DNA from: Pogona vitticeps | Taxonomy: Eukaryota; Chordata; Lepidosauria; Squamata; Agamidae | NCBI RefSeq assembly: GCF_051106095.1 | Contig: NC_135783.1 | Coordinates: 210,014,472-210,078,471 of the forward strand | Length of the DNA: 64,000 bases | Direction: 5' to 3' | Shown here: piece by piece, positions 50,989-62,355 of the stretch | How positions within the stretch are numbered: position 1 is the first letter of the stretch | Layout of the letters: each line of letters begins with the position of its first letter | Program-made: the position numbers and the translations under genes | The notes under the pieces: model-generated | Seen by the model: the letters and a program-made list of their open reading frames with translations, nothing else | Told to the model about the DNA's origin: nothing | Database searches by the model: none

Positions 50989-51670
50989 CAATGGAATCAT
51001 TAAAAAGTGCTCCTTTTAGTTATTGCCCAAACCTTTCTTAGTCAAAGACTGAGTTTATGTGAGGGGATAGTACAGTGTGAAAGTGTGTATAGAGAGCAAA
51101 AGAGAAAAGGAATCAGTGCCTTGTTTAGTAGCAGGGAATTTTCTTTTTGTAGTCTACTTGCTTCTCTTTGAAACAGTCCATTGTGGATCCCCACTTGCTC
51201 CACAACCTAGAAACACAGAAATGACAAGATGTTGATAAAAGTCATAGAGAATCTGTCATTCTTGGGGGGGAAAACTTACTCTGTGAGACATAGTGATGCA
51301 GCTGTGCTTGTACTTGCACACAGTGCAGCTTATGCTGGCATAAATTGCATTGGGGAACCAGAAATAATTCATTTAAATTGATCTAAAGCTCACCCTGCCC
51401 ACATTTCAGCTTCCAGTGTTCCTTAGGACTCCTTTCTGCCCTTGGGAAGCCTTTGGGGGTTTCTGAACAGGAAAGGGACACTTTAAAGTAAATAAATCAC
51501 TTCTGGATTGCTGCCATTAGGATTGGGAATGCTGGCAGCAACCTGGTGACAATTTTTGATTCTTAAGAACTCTTCCCTCTGCCCTGTCGTAAGGCTTCCA
51601 AAGGTTTCCCCAGGATAAAAGGGACCCCTAGGGAGCCTCAGAAGCTGAAAAGGGGGAAAGGGATGGAACA

Positions 51671-51912
51671 TTGTGGCACAGTGGTTCAAGTGCAGTACTA
51701 CAGTCAAAAGTCTGCTGATGACCTGGGTTCAATCCCAGATATTTAGCTTGAGGTTTGCTCAGCCTTACAACCTTCTGAGGTTGCTAAATTGAGTACAGTA
51801 CTCAGCTTGCTGCGGAGGGCAGGCAGCAGTGTGTAGCCTGCATGATTTAATTGTAAACCACCTAGAAAGTGCTTTAAAGTGCTACAGGATGTTATATAAG
51901 CTGCACACTTTT
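51671..51912 (+). mobile_element. tRNA-headed SINE with GTATATAAGC-type tail, copy 1
   Basis: The head TTGTGGCACAGTGGTTCAAG, B-box region CTGGGTTCAATCCCAG, then AATTGAGTACAGTACTCAGC, TAAACCACCTAGAAAGTGCT and the tail GGATGTTATATAAGCTGCAC. The tail resembles L2-like LINE 3' ends, which suggests L2-driven copying. Same family as 55027 and 55371. Confidence 0.8.
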
Positions 51913-52337
51913 TAAGGGGGGAATCATTTTAAATTAATTAATTCTTGCACCTCAATCCAATTGGACATCAGTCCAACATCATGGAATAGGAATTTCCCCT
52001 GTGTGTGCAAAATTAGTGCAAATAAGCTGTTACTTGGGCTGTAGCAATCTTAAGTTGTAGGGAAACTTCCTGCCAGCTTTTTGCTAGTCTTTCCTGTGTC
52101 CCTGTCCCAGTTCATGCTATGGACTCTGAATCCTTTGAGGTGGTTGCTCATATTATTTCGGAGTTACCCGAGTATTTGAATGATTAGATCTGCTGGTCCT
52201 GCGTCTCTCCCGATTGTTCTTCAATAATCTGCCTCTTCACTGAGGTCATGATTAGAGGTCCCGCTTGCCAAGACCTCTGAGCCTCCTGCTTTCGGAATAC
52301 AGGCAAGCCCTTCTGAGTGGTAGGACTCCAGCTTGGG

Positions 52338-52761
52338 TAGGGTTGCCAGATACACGGGTACTAAAAGGAGGACATAGAAAGACAAAAAGGAGGACAAAGG
52401 AGGACATATTGAATGTTTCATTTGAATCATTCCAGATTAAACCCACAATCAATACAATTTTATTACAATAGCTGCCAATAAATGTCTCTTAGTGAACCGA
52501 CCAAGAAACAGTCATGTTAAAAATTAAAAATAAATTCAGTGGAGGCTGTTTTTCAAAATACCAGGGGTGGGCAGGCAGGTGGGGGCGGGGAAAGCCAGGG
52601 GGAAGGGGGTCCTTCCACCTCTCCCCCTCCCATCCAAAATTATAACATAAAATATACAAAAGCCTGACATTTTAAAGGTTTTTATCTTTGCCTGCCTGAC
52701 GGAGGACATTAGGCTGAAAAGGAGGACATGTCCTCCTTTTGCCTGACATCTGGCAACCCTA
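52338..52761. mobile_element. hAT-type MITE with perfect TIRs and 8-bp target duplication
   Basis: The left end TAGGGTTGCCAGAT and right end ATCTGGCAACCCTA are perfect inverted repeats. The element is flanked by AGCTTGGG at 52330-52337 and 52762-52769, an exact 8-bp target duplication diagnostic of hAT. The inside holds AAAGGAGGACA words near both ends (subterminal repeats) and a C/G-rich middle. There is no transposase frame. The intact duplication implies a fairly recent insertion. Confidence 0.9.
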
Positions 52762-53052
52762 AGCTTGGGAGCATTTCTCCTTAGGGCTGCTTGCCCAGCA
52801 CCATCTTGACTGAATTTTAGAAACCAGGTAAAGAACTTTCTTTAAGTATTACTTGGATTAATATTAATTGGTGAGGTTTTTCAACTTCCAAGTTTGAATG
52901 TTTTGTTGCATTGTTTTATACCACAGTTTATTGTCACTTGCTGTTTTGTGGCTTTTATTATTTTTCTGTTTGCTTTTATTGCCATGTTTTATTGTAAGCT
53001 TCATTGCAAATATTTAACTCAAAGATGAAATAGAAACGCTTCGAATAAGTAA

Positions 53053-53225
53053 ATGGGCTGTTGGAATAGTTCAATGAGTTGAGGAGCTAGGGGTCAGTAG
53101 TACAATTCCCCACTAGCCTTCCGGGAAAAGAACCATCTGTCCAGCCCCTATAAGAATGGACAGGTAAATCACTTCTCAATGTTTTATACCCAGGAAGCCC
53201 TAAACAACAGTCATGTGCTTCTTGT
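53053..53225 (+). mobile_element. tRNA-headed SINE, truncated tail
   Basis: GGAATAGTTCAATGAGTTGA at the head, TAGTACAATTCCCCACTAGC (B-box region), then GGTAAATCACTTCTCAATGT, matching the 17241 copy. The GCCATAAGTC tail is eroded. Confidence 0.6.
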
Positions 53226-53234
53226 TTCTCAAGT

Positions 53235-54126
53235 TGCTGGTGCATGATCAAGTGGAAAAAAATTAAGAATCAAGTCCTAAAAATTTATCAGCAGGGTTGC
53301 ATGTTTGCAAAATCACTGATTTTTTTAATATCAGAATGCTAATTAGCACCTATTGACAATTGCTTTAAATTGATAGCCAAATGTTTTAGAATGACACCAG
53401 TTGCTAAAAATTATATGGAGAGAAGGATGATCTGCTTTTACTTCCACATTCTTTTAATTTCTTTCCTTAACGTTTAGTACTATGCAATTTTGATACTCTG
53501 TGTACTTTTGAGGTTGCTTTTTAATGGAACACCCACTTCTATATTCTTTCTTGCTTATCCAGAAGTGTAATATCTGACTTAAAAATCAACTCTTTTATCC
53601 ATGATAACTTGCTGGTCCCAGTTAAGTCTTGCAGTATCATTTTCTAAAACTGGAGATGGCTGGAATTTATAATATGGAGGAAAAGATGTGAATAATCCAT
53701 AAGATTTGGCTAACAGCTAAAAAATTATATTTGCATCCAGCTGTGATATGATAGATTGCATTGTTAGATTTGTGACAGGGTCTAGGTAAAACACTTTTAC
53801 CTTACTGCCTGATTTTTCCCCAATAATATCTAGTGCAAAGAATTTGCTCCTGGATTGTGCACATAAATCCCTCAGTTTTAGCCTGAAGATTGTTCAATTG
53901 TTATTTGCATCGTTCAGGAGGAAACTGACATACTGTCCATGGAGTGGTTTCTCAAGCTGTGTGTCCCTACACTATGAAACTTCCATTAATGTACTGTAGA
54001 TTGGTTCATATTTGCAAATTGTAATGTTGTTAGTCCTTCATCATTTTCTGCTATCTTATGATGAAGTGAACTGTGCTCTCATGGAAGCAATTTCAAAATT
54101 TTACTGTTTGTCTCATACAGAGATTC
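53235..54126 (+). repeat. Unclassified interspersed repeat, copy B
   Basis: Homologous to the minus strand of 23969-24735 over most of its length, in the same order. It carries about 130 bp in the middle (about 53680-53820) that copy A lacks, or copy A has lost it. No open frame or terminal repeat was recognised. Confidence 0.7.
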
Positions 54127-54971
54127 TTTATTGTTATTTAAATACATTTAAACTTTCTGTGTCTAATTTATTTTGAACATAATAAACCTTGGATGATGTT
54201 TATCAGAGTAAGGAATGAAGAGTTGGGTTGTACAAGAGCCAAAGACGCACAGCACAGCAAGATAGAATTACAGTTTTCAGCCTCTGCTTGCAACTGTGAA
54301 ATGAATGAAGAGCTCTGATAGGCACTTGAATGTGGCACTTCCTAGGCTGTCTTACATGGTTGTGACTTCAGTATGATTTATTTTGAAGAGTGGGAAGATC
54401 TGGAGCAGGATATGTATTTTCCAATTTGCCTGCTTAAATTATAGTCACTAAGAAAGATGTAGAATGCCATTGAACAACGGTTATGGGCTTCTTGAGTTGG
54501 TGAAAATGATAAGCATGACAAAATGATTATGCACTTAAGTCTGTGTTGTAAAAATGTGAATAAGGACTCGTTCTTGTTGTTTGTTTGTTTGTTCTTTGTA
54601 AAGTTTCCTAACGCGGTATAATGAAAAATTGCCAAGAAATTTTGAAGGTGGCCATAGAGGGAGAACTCTCTCATGCAAACTTTTGCTCTCACTCTCTCTG
54701 CTTTCTTGTATGCTGAGAATCTTATTTTTTGCTAAAACAACATTGTATAGACTTACAGTACTTTAATCTTCTGTTAAAAATGTCAGTACATTCAGATAAT
54801 AAATTAGGATATACCATGTTTCCCCAAAAATAAGACCAGGTCTTATATTAATTTTTGCTTCCCCCCCAAAAAAAACGCATTAGAACTTATTTTCAGGGGA
54901 TTTTTTCCCCATGTACAACAATCTACATTTATTCAGATACAGTCATGTCATCTTCTGGATGCTGCACAATG

Positions 54972-55031
54972 GTGGAGGGCGGGGTTTCACTTTACTGCCT
55001 TGTGGAGGGCGGGGTTTCACTTTACTGCCTT
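54972..55031 (+). repeat. 30-bp tandem duplication across a MITE/SINE junction
   Basis: GTGGAGGGCGGGGTTTCACT plus TTACTGCCTT occurs twice, exactly. The second unit ends inside the first bases of the SINE, so the duplication came after the SINE insertion. Confidence 0.9.
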
Positions 55032-55243
55032 GTGGCGCAGTAATTAAACCGCTGTACTGCAGCTAAAACTGTGCTCACGACCTGGGGTTCAATCCCGGGT
55101 AGCCGGCTCAAGGTCAGTAAAATGAGTACCCAGCTCGCTGGTGGGGCCAATGTGTAGCCTTCATAATTAACTTGTAAACTGCCCAGAGAGTGCTTGAAGC
55201 GCTATGGGGCGGTATATAAGCAGCATGCTTTGCTTTTTGCTTT
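55027..55243 (+). mobile_element. tRNA-headed SINE with GTATATAAGC tail, copy 2
   Basis: Starts GCCTTGTGGCGCAGTAATTA, B-box region CTGGGGTTCAATCCCGGGTA, then TAAACTGCCCAGAGAGTGCT and GGGGCGGTATATAAGCAGCA, with TTTGC units at the end. A short duplication (CTTTACT, before 55027 and ending near 55251) brackets it inside the MITE. Confidence 0.85.
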
Positions 55244-55370
55244 GCTTTACTGGGGCTTATTTTTGGGATAGGGGTTATATTACGATCATCCTGAAAAATC
55301 ATACTAGGCCTTCTTAGCAGGTTAGGTCTTATTTTCATGGAAACAGGGTAGTGCATATAATTTGCTTATT

Positions 55371-55742
55371 GGAGCCTCACGGCGCAGTGGTTCAACTCTA
55401 GTATTAGAGCCCAAACTCTGCTCATAACCCAGGTTCAATCCCAGATGGAGGCCCACTCAGCCTTCCATCTTTCCATGGTCAGAAAATTGAGTACCCAGCT
55501 TACTGAGGGGGCAGAGTAGTGTAGCCTGAATAATTAAATTGTAAACTGCCCAGAGAGTGTTTTAAGCACTATGGCAGTGGTGTCGAACTGTGGCCCTCCA
55601 GATGTTCTTGGCCTTCAACTCCCAGAAATCCTGGCCAGCAGAGGTGGTGGTGAAGGCTTCTGGGAGTTGAAGTCCAAGAACATCTGGAGGGCCACAGTTC
55701 GACACCACTGCACTATGGGGTGGTATATAAGCAGCACACTTT
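55371..55742 (+). mobile_element. tRNA-headed SINE with GTATATAAGC tail, copy 3, split by a hAT MITE
   Basis: Starts GGAGCCTCACGGCGCAGTGG, B-box region CAGGTTCAATCCCAG, then AATTGAGTACCCAGCTTACT and TAAACTGCCCAGAGAGTG. It resumes after the MITE as CACTATGGGGTGGTATATAA then GCAGCACAC. Same family as 51671 and 55027. Confidence 0.85.
55575..55710. mobile_element. Young palindromic hAT MITE with 8-bp target duplication
   Basis: The ends CAGTGGTGTCGAACTGTGGC and GCCACAGTTCGACACCACTG are perfect inverted repeats. The arms extend about 55 bp with a single mismatch, around a short middle (GCCAGCAGAGGTGGTGGTG). The exact target duplication CACTATGG flanks it at 55567-55574 and 55711-55718. There is no coding capacity. 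The near-perfect arms and duplication make it one of the youngest insertions in the window. Confidence 0.95.
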
Positions 55743-56047
55743 TTTTCTTTATTGTTTGTTTTGTTGGGGGGTCATCTCAAAGCAGAAAAACAAACTCAGG
55801 TTAAAAAGATACATTGTTGTATCTAATTTTATGTAAAGGTATTGCACATAACAGAGCATATAGATTTTATCAACATCTGACATTGCAGGGCAGAAAGAAA
55901 AACAAGGAAATATCTCTCCTTAGGAGCCTTATCCAAAGGAATAGGGGCAAAGAGCCTTCTCTCATTTATCTGAAGAATTTGGGAGGGGGGATTGTCCTTT
56001 CCTATAAACAGTGGGCATAGTTTGAAAATGCACATTCGTTTCGGTTT

Positions 56048-56325
56048 TAGGAGAGGTAGCCATGTTAGTCTGTGCTAACATGTTTCTCTGGAAGGGGAAC
56101 TGAATTTCAACAGAGGCCTTAATGGTCATTGCCAGATGTGAAATGCCACATCATCAGCTACTTGTGCCCAGGAAACAATCAGTCTCTTTGTCTTAGGGCC
56201 ATGTATAACGGTGCAACTATTTACTATGCAGTCCTATTCTCCTGTCTGAAGAAGTGGACTTGTAGATGGAAGCTCACATTAAAATATAGCATTTAATCTT
56301 TAAGGTGCCACAATGGTTTTTTCAT
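56048..56325 (+). mobile_element. Unassigned amniote interspersed repeat
   Basis: GTAGCCATGTTAGTCTGTG at the start, CTGAAGAAGTGGACTTGTAG in the middle and TTTAAGGTGCCACAATGG at the end, in the order seen in a common sauropsid repeat. A shorter relative is at 14560. The class was not assigned. Confidence 0.55.
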
Positions 56326-58901
56326 CTTTTTTTTTATTTTAGCTTTGATTTTTGCCTGACTGTCATTTCAAAATCCCTTTCTTAATTAGCAGCTTTCTTA
56401 ATAATGGAAGTATAAGTTCCTGTAAACATTGCTGCAGAATGCAAATAGCCTACACTGTGTGGGGTTAGCATGTTAGATAAATTCTTACAATCCCTGGATT
56501 AGAATATCTTCTTGGCCCCGAAGCTGACTGAGTGATCTTGCACCAGGCACAGTCTCTCAGCCTGATGAGGGTCGTTTCTAGGACATAATGCAGAAGAAGA
56601 GGTCATAAACCCAGGAGAAACAAGAAACCTTCTACAGATACCTTGCATTTGAATTCAGTACATGACACTTTTGACTGTCAGCAACTATGCAGTGTATCTG
56701 CTGGACTTGCTGATCTCAGATCCCTTCAGCTGGAAGTGTCACAAACTGAACCCATTACCTCTGAATACAGTGCTCGTGCATTGTCAGAATTATCTACCCT
56801 CTTATTATGAGAAAAGTAGGACCACTTGTTTTGGGGTGGAACTGGCAAGGAAGTGTTGTTTGCTCCAGGGCAGAACTGTTCTATAGAGAAACAAATAAAC
56901 CTTAGCTGAGAATTCGAATCTGAAGTATTTGTAAATTGCTTGTTTAGTTAATGGAAATAGGGCATGCCATGCCGAGTTTCATATCTGTGGTTAGTACTTT
57001 AGAAAGACCAATGACAGGGTGAGTGTGTGGCTGTTTCAGAGTTTGGCATGTGTTTGATACATAGTGAGGCATTGTGCCAAAGGCACTGTTCTTTTCCTCC
57101 TACACTTGAAATAGTGTTTGCCAACCTTTCCAGCAGTGAAGAACTCTACAGAAACTTTGAAAAAAAATTGATTTTTAAAAAACAACAACACAGTGAGATT
57201 CTTCTTAGCAACAAGCTGGATTTTCCTTCGATTTTACTGACTTCCAATAGAATCTTTTCCCACATTTGAATACATATGTTCTTTACAATAAAGGAAAGAG
57301 TGGGGAACGTTACCCAGCTTAGCATAGCGTTCCCAGACACTGAGTTTTGTCAAATCTATCCTTTGGTCTTCTAGTTTTTATATTCCTGTTTCACATACTG
57401 CATATGACTATAAATAATGGATAGCAATAATACTAAGTAGGAAATAATATCTATTATGGCTCAGTGCTGTCTTAAGGAAGAACACCAGCACTTTCACTAA
57501 GTAGATAGCTTGAGTTCTTCAGCTGAGGTTTCTAAATGACCATATGCTTTAGCCTCCTTCAGAGCTAATGCGAAATCATAGTTTAGTTCCATGAAAACAA
57601 GTTTGGCCAGTCTTTAGCTCATGCTCTCTCTCTCTCTCTGCCCTTCTCCTCATCCACAGTAACTAGACTGAGGATATTAAGATATGTGTACAGTCACGCA
57701 GATTGTTGTGATGCCTCTATCCAAATAAACTTGTTTAGTTTTAGCTGAGATTTGTCAGAATGAAGCAACATCAAACTATGATTAGCAACCTTGGCTTTAT
57801 TAAATAAGCCATTGTCAAAACTGACCGGAGCTCCTTGTTGAAATCTAATGACAAATGACAGGGGAAACAACATTTCTGATCTTTGTATTGCAGCTTTGCT
57901 GGAGGAGCTGATTTTAGCTCATTCTTTCAGAGATAAAATATGGTTTAGCATCACAGCCAAACAAGACCTTTGACTATGGGCAGTAATGGAATAATGTCCT
58001 TCTTTGCGCATCCCAATATTCCCTTCCATTGAAGTGTCATATATAACAACAATTTAAGGTACTCATGCAGGGCGTAAATTAAGTTATTCCTGTGAGGAAT
58101 GTGAGGCTTTTGAAGGATAAAGAAAATGGAAATTTCTCACAGTACACCTCTGGATGGCAGAAGTAGGGCTCCTTATGGCTGCTTCTAACATTGCTATTTT
58201 TGTCCATGGAAGTTCACTTGCAAGTGACCACTGTGACAAATATAGTAACACTAGCTTACATTTATGCATTTCAAAGCCATGAAAAGGAGTTGGCATTCCT
58301 TGTTTCTGGAGCCATCAGCATTTCTACCAGTTTATACAACCCTTAAAAAAGTCATAACTTTTTCTCACTGGAGAAAGTTAGGGAGAAGAGGAAATTACTC
58401 CTGAATTGTTTGTTCATGTAATTATTACCAGAGTAGGATATGTTTTTTCATGTTTTCTCATGGTCTTTCTTTTTGCCACGAAGACCACAACCATCTCCTC
58501 TTCCCCTTTATAGACCAGAGTACACTAACTTCTATGAACTTGACTCTCCTGTGGCTTAAAAACAATCTTTACACATTGGAATAACCCCTACAGAAGGACG
58601 TAGCTCTTGTTTAGCTTTGGCTTTTTAAGAACTAAGTGGATTTGCATGAGGAAAGTGGTGCTGTTTTTTCCAATGTCACACATTACAGGAATGCCCTCCA
58701 GTGAGGAAAAAAGATGGTAGCATCATTTAGTGCAAAGGCTGAATCGCACGTTGCCCTTGCTTGTGAGGAAAATGTGTTTCATTCAATTCTACTTAGAAAT
58801 CCCACATGGAGCACATTCTATAAAGCATAGTGGCTGCTGTTGCATCATCATCATAGATGATGAGTAGACCTTTGGTCTAGATGGGCTGGGTAGAAGTCTA
58901 A

Positions 58902-58937
<36 letters not shown>

Positions 58938-59083
58938 CATATAGCATATGGTCATTAATAATATGGTGGGGTTTTTTTAAAAAAACTACAGCTATGTTTA
59001 AGAAAATAGGTCACTGCAGTTATATGTTTTCCCTCTAAATTCATTGGTCTAAATCCAGTTTCTAGTCTCAGGTCGAACAGACC
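56326..59083. other. Intron 1, nothing recognised apart from a simple repeat
   Basis: (TAAA)n at 58900-58935, preceded by a GGTCTAGATGGGCTGGGTAG word resembling a LINE tail. No exon was recognised. Confidence 0.4.
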
Positions 59084-59098
59084 CACTGAACTATTTTT

Positions 59099-59461
59099 TT
59101 TAATTTTTATTTTTATTTTTAACAAGGGGTGACAAAAAGGGAAAAAGGAATTGAGGTTAAGAGGGAAGAGGAGAAACAATAACATACTAACATCCATTCT
59201 ATACACATTGCCATATCAGAATTCCAAATTACTCTTTTTACTATTTTCTGCCTTCCAGATTTAAGTTCTCATTTCAATATATGCTTTTCATACACTGCCT
59301 GTTAACTCAATCCATTTATAGAATAAGTCCCATCTTTCAGTTGCCTTTTGTAAAGGACAGTCCTTCATCACGTCTGATAAAATGTCCATTTCTGCTGTTT
59401 CCCGTATCTTCTCTATGAGATCTTCTTGTTTCGGTACTGTTGGACTTTTCCAATTTTTGCT
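59099..59461 (-). mobile_element. 5'-truncated L1 LINE with 15-bp target duplication
   Basis: The minus strand begins with AGCAAAAATTGGAAAAGTCC and encodes IRETAEMDILSDVMKDCPLQ then KATERWDLFYKW, the typical L1 ORF2 C-terminus. A stop, a short 3' UTR and an A-rich tail follow (AAAAATAAAAATAAAAATTA on the minus strand). The exact duplication CACTGAACTATTTTT flanks it at 59084-59098 and 59462-59476. It is only about 360 bp long and dead on arrival, as is usual for L1. Confidence 0.88.
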
Positions 59462-59476
59462 CACTGAACTATTTTT

Positions 59477-60039
59477 GAATGATAAATCAACACCTCTTAT
59501 TCACTGGGAATACATTTGGGAATCACAACTGGATTATAAACCACTATTATCGTGCTGTCCTGTGTGAGTGCTGCTATTGCATATCACAGAACAAAAAAAA
59601 AGCAAATTTAGTTTGCATTCCCATTTAACAGAAGTCTTACCCCTTTTCTTTTTAGTCTGGGAATATTGGGTAGTAACTCTTTCCCCACTTTACCACAATT
59701 GGAGTTAGCAAGTAGGAGTGGGAGACAATTCAGTGAAGACTTTTGAAATTTTAAAATCTCCAAGGCCATAAGAACCAATACGGTGCAGTCATAATAGATG
59801 GAGTTGGGATTGGACCGATTCAAATCCTTATTCAGCCATAAGTAAGAGTGGATAGCTGAGAGATAGTAATCTGCCTGGAGGATGAAAAGAAGCAGTATAC
59901 ATTATTTTAGTCCGAGAAACTTGTATACTTCTTAGAACAATTAAAGTATAGGTAAGACTGACTGGTAAACTCTTAGCAGAGGTACCATTTATGTTTCTGC
60001 AGGAACAATTGAGGAGAAAAATACTCTTGGTTATCTGAG
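59477..60039. other. Intron 1, nothing recognised
   Basis: No supported repeat or exon. Confidence 0.4.
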
Positions 60040-60250
60040 ATTATTATTATTTAAAATATTTTTACCCTGCCTTTCTCTTTGAAAAGCACCCAAAGTGGCT
60101 TACTACAATGAACGACAATATTTAAAGTTGAAAACAATGTGTATGCAACGGTGGCTAACATCTTTAAAAGATAATATTTAAAAATTATGAACAATTAATA
60201 AGGGGCATCTTACATCAATTAACAAGCAATATTAAGGCAAAGATCAATAA
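60040..60250 (-). mobile_element. L2-like LINE 3' tail, degenerate
   Basis: The + strand reads TTATTATTATTTAAAATATT, TTACCCTGCCTTTCTCTTTG and AAGTGGCTTACTACAATGAA, the inverted L2-like 3' end. Confidence 0.6.
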
Positions 60251-60389
60251 GTATACAAAAAAATTTAAAAAAAGTCACTCTAAGAAATGGAAAACACAAG
60301 TAGTACAAACAATCCAGTCAAAGCAGTAGTGCATAATAATATCTAAAAATCACACACAGGTGGCTGGTTACTGAGAGAAAGCTTGTGAT

Positions 60390-60710
60390 TAGAGATGGGA
60401 GTATTCATATTCCTATACGAATACAAATATCCCCACACAGGTGGCATTAATGAGGGTCCAGCCCCATGGGACCAGACGGTCCAGTCACTGATCCACCGCA
60501 TAGATGGCGTGATTCGATGAATGGCTCCGCAGTGCGCAATCCGCTCACCACTCTTCGGCCTTGCAGCGAGGCTTGTCCTCCCGCCTCCTGCCAGGAGTAG
60601 CGAGTGGATTGCGTGCTGCGGAACCATTCGTAGAATCCACCATTTGCATCCACGGCAGATTGGTGAGAGGATATTTGCATTTATATATGAATACAAATAC
60701 CCCAATCTCT
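60390..60710. mobile_element. Foldback hAT-like MITE with CpG-rich core
   Basis: The left end AGAGATGGGAGTATTCATAT pairs with the inverted right end AGAGATTGGGGTATTTGTAT. The arms go on inward: GAATGGCTCCGCAGTGCGCA pairs with GAATGGTTCCGCAGCACGCA. Thus nearly the whole 320 bp folds back. The flanks carry GCTTGTGAT at 60381-60389 and 60711-60719, an 8-9 bp target duplication that fits hAT. Open frames of 65-120 codons here come from the element and are not host genes. Confidence 0.85.
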
Positions 60711-60956
60711 GCTTGTGATCTGTGATAAGATGAGGAAGGTCAGATCAGAAAACCCAACTCTCTACCCACTTCTGTTTTAAATTGTTTTGTGTGGCTTCAT
60801 TGTTTGTGTTGATATATATAGGACTTTTTGTGTGTAATATTTTCTATTTTTCCTAATAGGGCAGGTATGGGGCAACTCAGAAACCATCGTTCAAACACTT
60901 GAGTATATTGAAGGGTAAGATTCTTTCTCCTGGAGTTTCAGCCCATAACATTTCTA

Positions 60957-61155
60957 AGCCCTGTTGTTTTCTGCTGTCAAGTTGGAACTGACTTACAGTG
61001 GCCCTAATAGTGCTTTCAAGGTAAATGAAATATTTAAGGAGAAGAGTAGCGTTCCCAATTCCACACACCCAGTGAATTTCATGGCTGAGAAGAGATTCAA
61101 ACTCTGGGCTCCTGAGTCCTAGTCCTTCACTCTATCCACTGCAGCATGTTGGGTA
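60957..61155 (-). mobile_element. tRNA-headed SINE, second copy of the 20332 family
   Basis: The + strand reads TGCTGTCAAGTTGGAACTGA, CTTACAGTGGCCCTAATAGT, GAAATATTTAAGGAG and CTCCTGAGTCCTAGTCCTTC, ending ATCCACTGCAGCATGTTGGG: the inverted SINE, tail first. Confidence 0.75.
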
Positions 61156-62355
61156 TCATTTCTATGCCTTCTGCTCTGCTAACTAAGGTGGGGGTCACAG
61201 ACCTTAGTTAGCAGACCTTAGATGGAAAAAAAAACTGCAACCCCCCTCCCCCCCCAAAAAAAAACACCAGAATACAGGGACATAAGGCTAACTTGCACTC
61301 TGAATATCAAAGCCATCTTCCTAACACTGCTGATTCTCATTCCTCTCCTATTAGAGGCTGGACTATTTCGATTTCAGGTGCAGCAGCTTAAAAAAATGTT
61401 TTTTCTAATGTTGTATCCAAACCTATCTCTAGGTGTTTTCAACTAAGATGGTCTTCTTTCTTTGCATCTTTACCTGTAATAATCTATACCTTGATTTCCA
61501 TTGCATGAGCCAAAGTATTATAGTTTTTACATTTAATGTGCTCTGTGATTTCTTGTTTTTAATGAAGAACATGAGTTCTTCTTCAGTGGTCATTCTTGCA
61601 GTCCAGGAAATTCCTAGAATTGTATGATAAAGCCAAAGTTATAATGCTTCTATTTTTTTCTTTCATAGTCTGCTTTAAAATCCATGATTGCTGCCAAATT
61701 ATAGAAGTACTTCTATAATTTGAAGAATGTAAACTTTTGTTTTCTACTTCTTTCTACTTTCTACAGTTAAGCAGCACCTAGAAGACTTAATTTTAGAGTC
61801 TAAACAATGGGCACAAGGAATCTGAGAAGCAAGGATCTTTTGAAATACCCTCAGAGATTTGCTAATTCATTTGTTTTATTTCACAAAACCTGATTAAATA
61901 GAAACAGATCTCAACAAGTGAGGCCCAGACATGCTGCGACTACATGACAGTGTAGAATAGGCATTGTGCTATTGTGCCATTTGATAAGAGGCTCTCATAA
62001 TCTTTTTTAATTGTGCATTTTATGGCCTGTAGCTTAAAGTCAATATTTTAATTATCGTGATTGCAGTGTGCCAGGTTTAAAGCAAATCTTTGGCTCATGA
62101 AGTTTATGTTTAACTTCCTCTGCTCTAACAAAACACTGAGTTACAATAGTGTGGCAATCTTTGCTTCTGTTTTTCAAAAAAAATAAAAGAAATGAAAACA
62201 GCACCACACATCCAAGCTTTTATATTATGTGAGGAAGTGACATGCATAGTCTTATTTAGAGAGGGAAACAAAGTTCCTACAGAATTTTAATTTTACTTCC
62301 CACAGAAGTATATTATATGGTATGATCATTATCTGTGTCTTGTAAATAGCGTTGT
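61156..62355. other. Intron 1, nothing recognised
   Basis: A short duplicated GACCTTAGTTAGCAG-like word flanks 61180-61220. Otherwise unclassified. Confidence 0.4.

Larger units (their letters stand above)
54812..55350. mobile_element. TACC(G/A)TGTTTCCCC MITE, copy 2, split by a SINE
   Basis: The left end TACCATGTTTCCCCAAAAAT and right end TTATTTTCATGGAAACAGGGTA match copy 1 at 39884. The body is interrupted at 55027-55243 by a SINE and contains a 30-bp tandem duplication (54972-55001 and 55002-55031). Without the inserts it is about the same length as copy 1. Confidence 0.85.

Noticed and set aside
55027-55110. Possible tRNA gene (A and B box-like words)
   Set aside because: The promoter-like boxes belong to a SINE head with a LINE-type tail; no full cloverleaf was seen. 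The same holds for the heads at 2446, 12989, 17241, 39462, 51671 and 55371.
60343-60705. 120-codon minus-strand open frame
   Set aside because: It lies almost wholly within the foldback MITE and owes its length to the GC-rich core.
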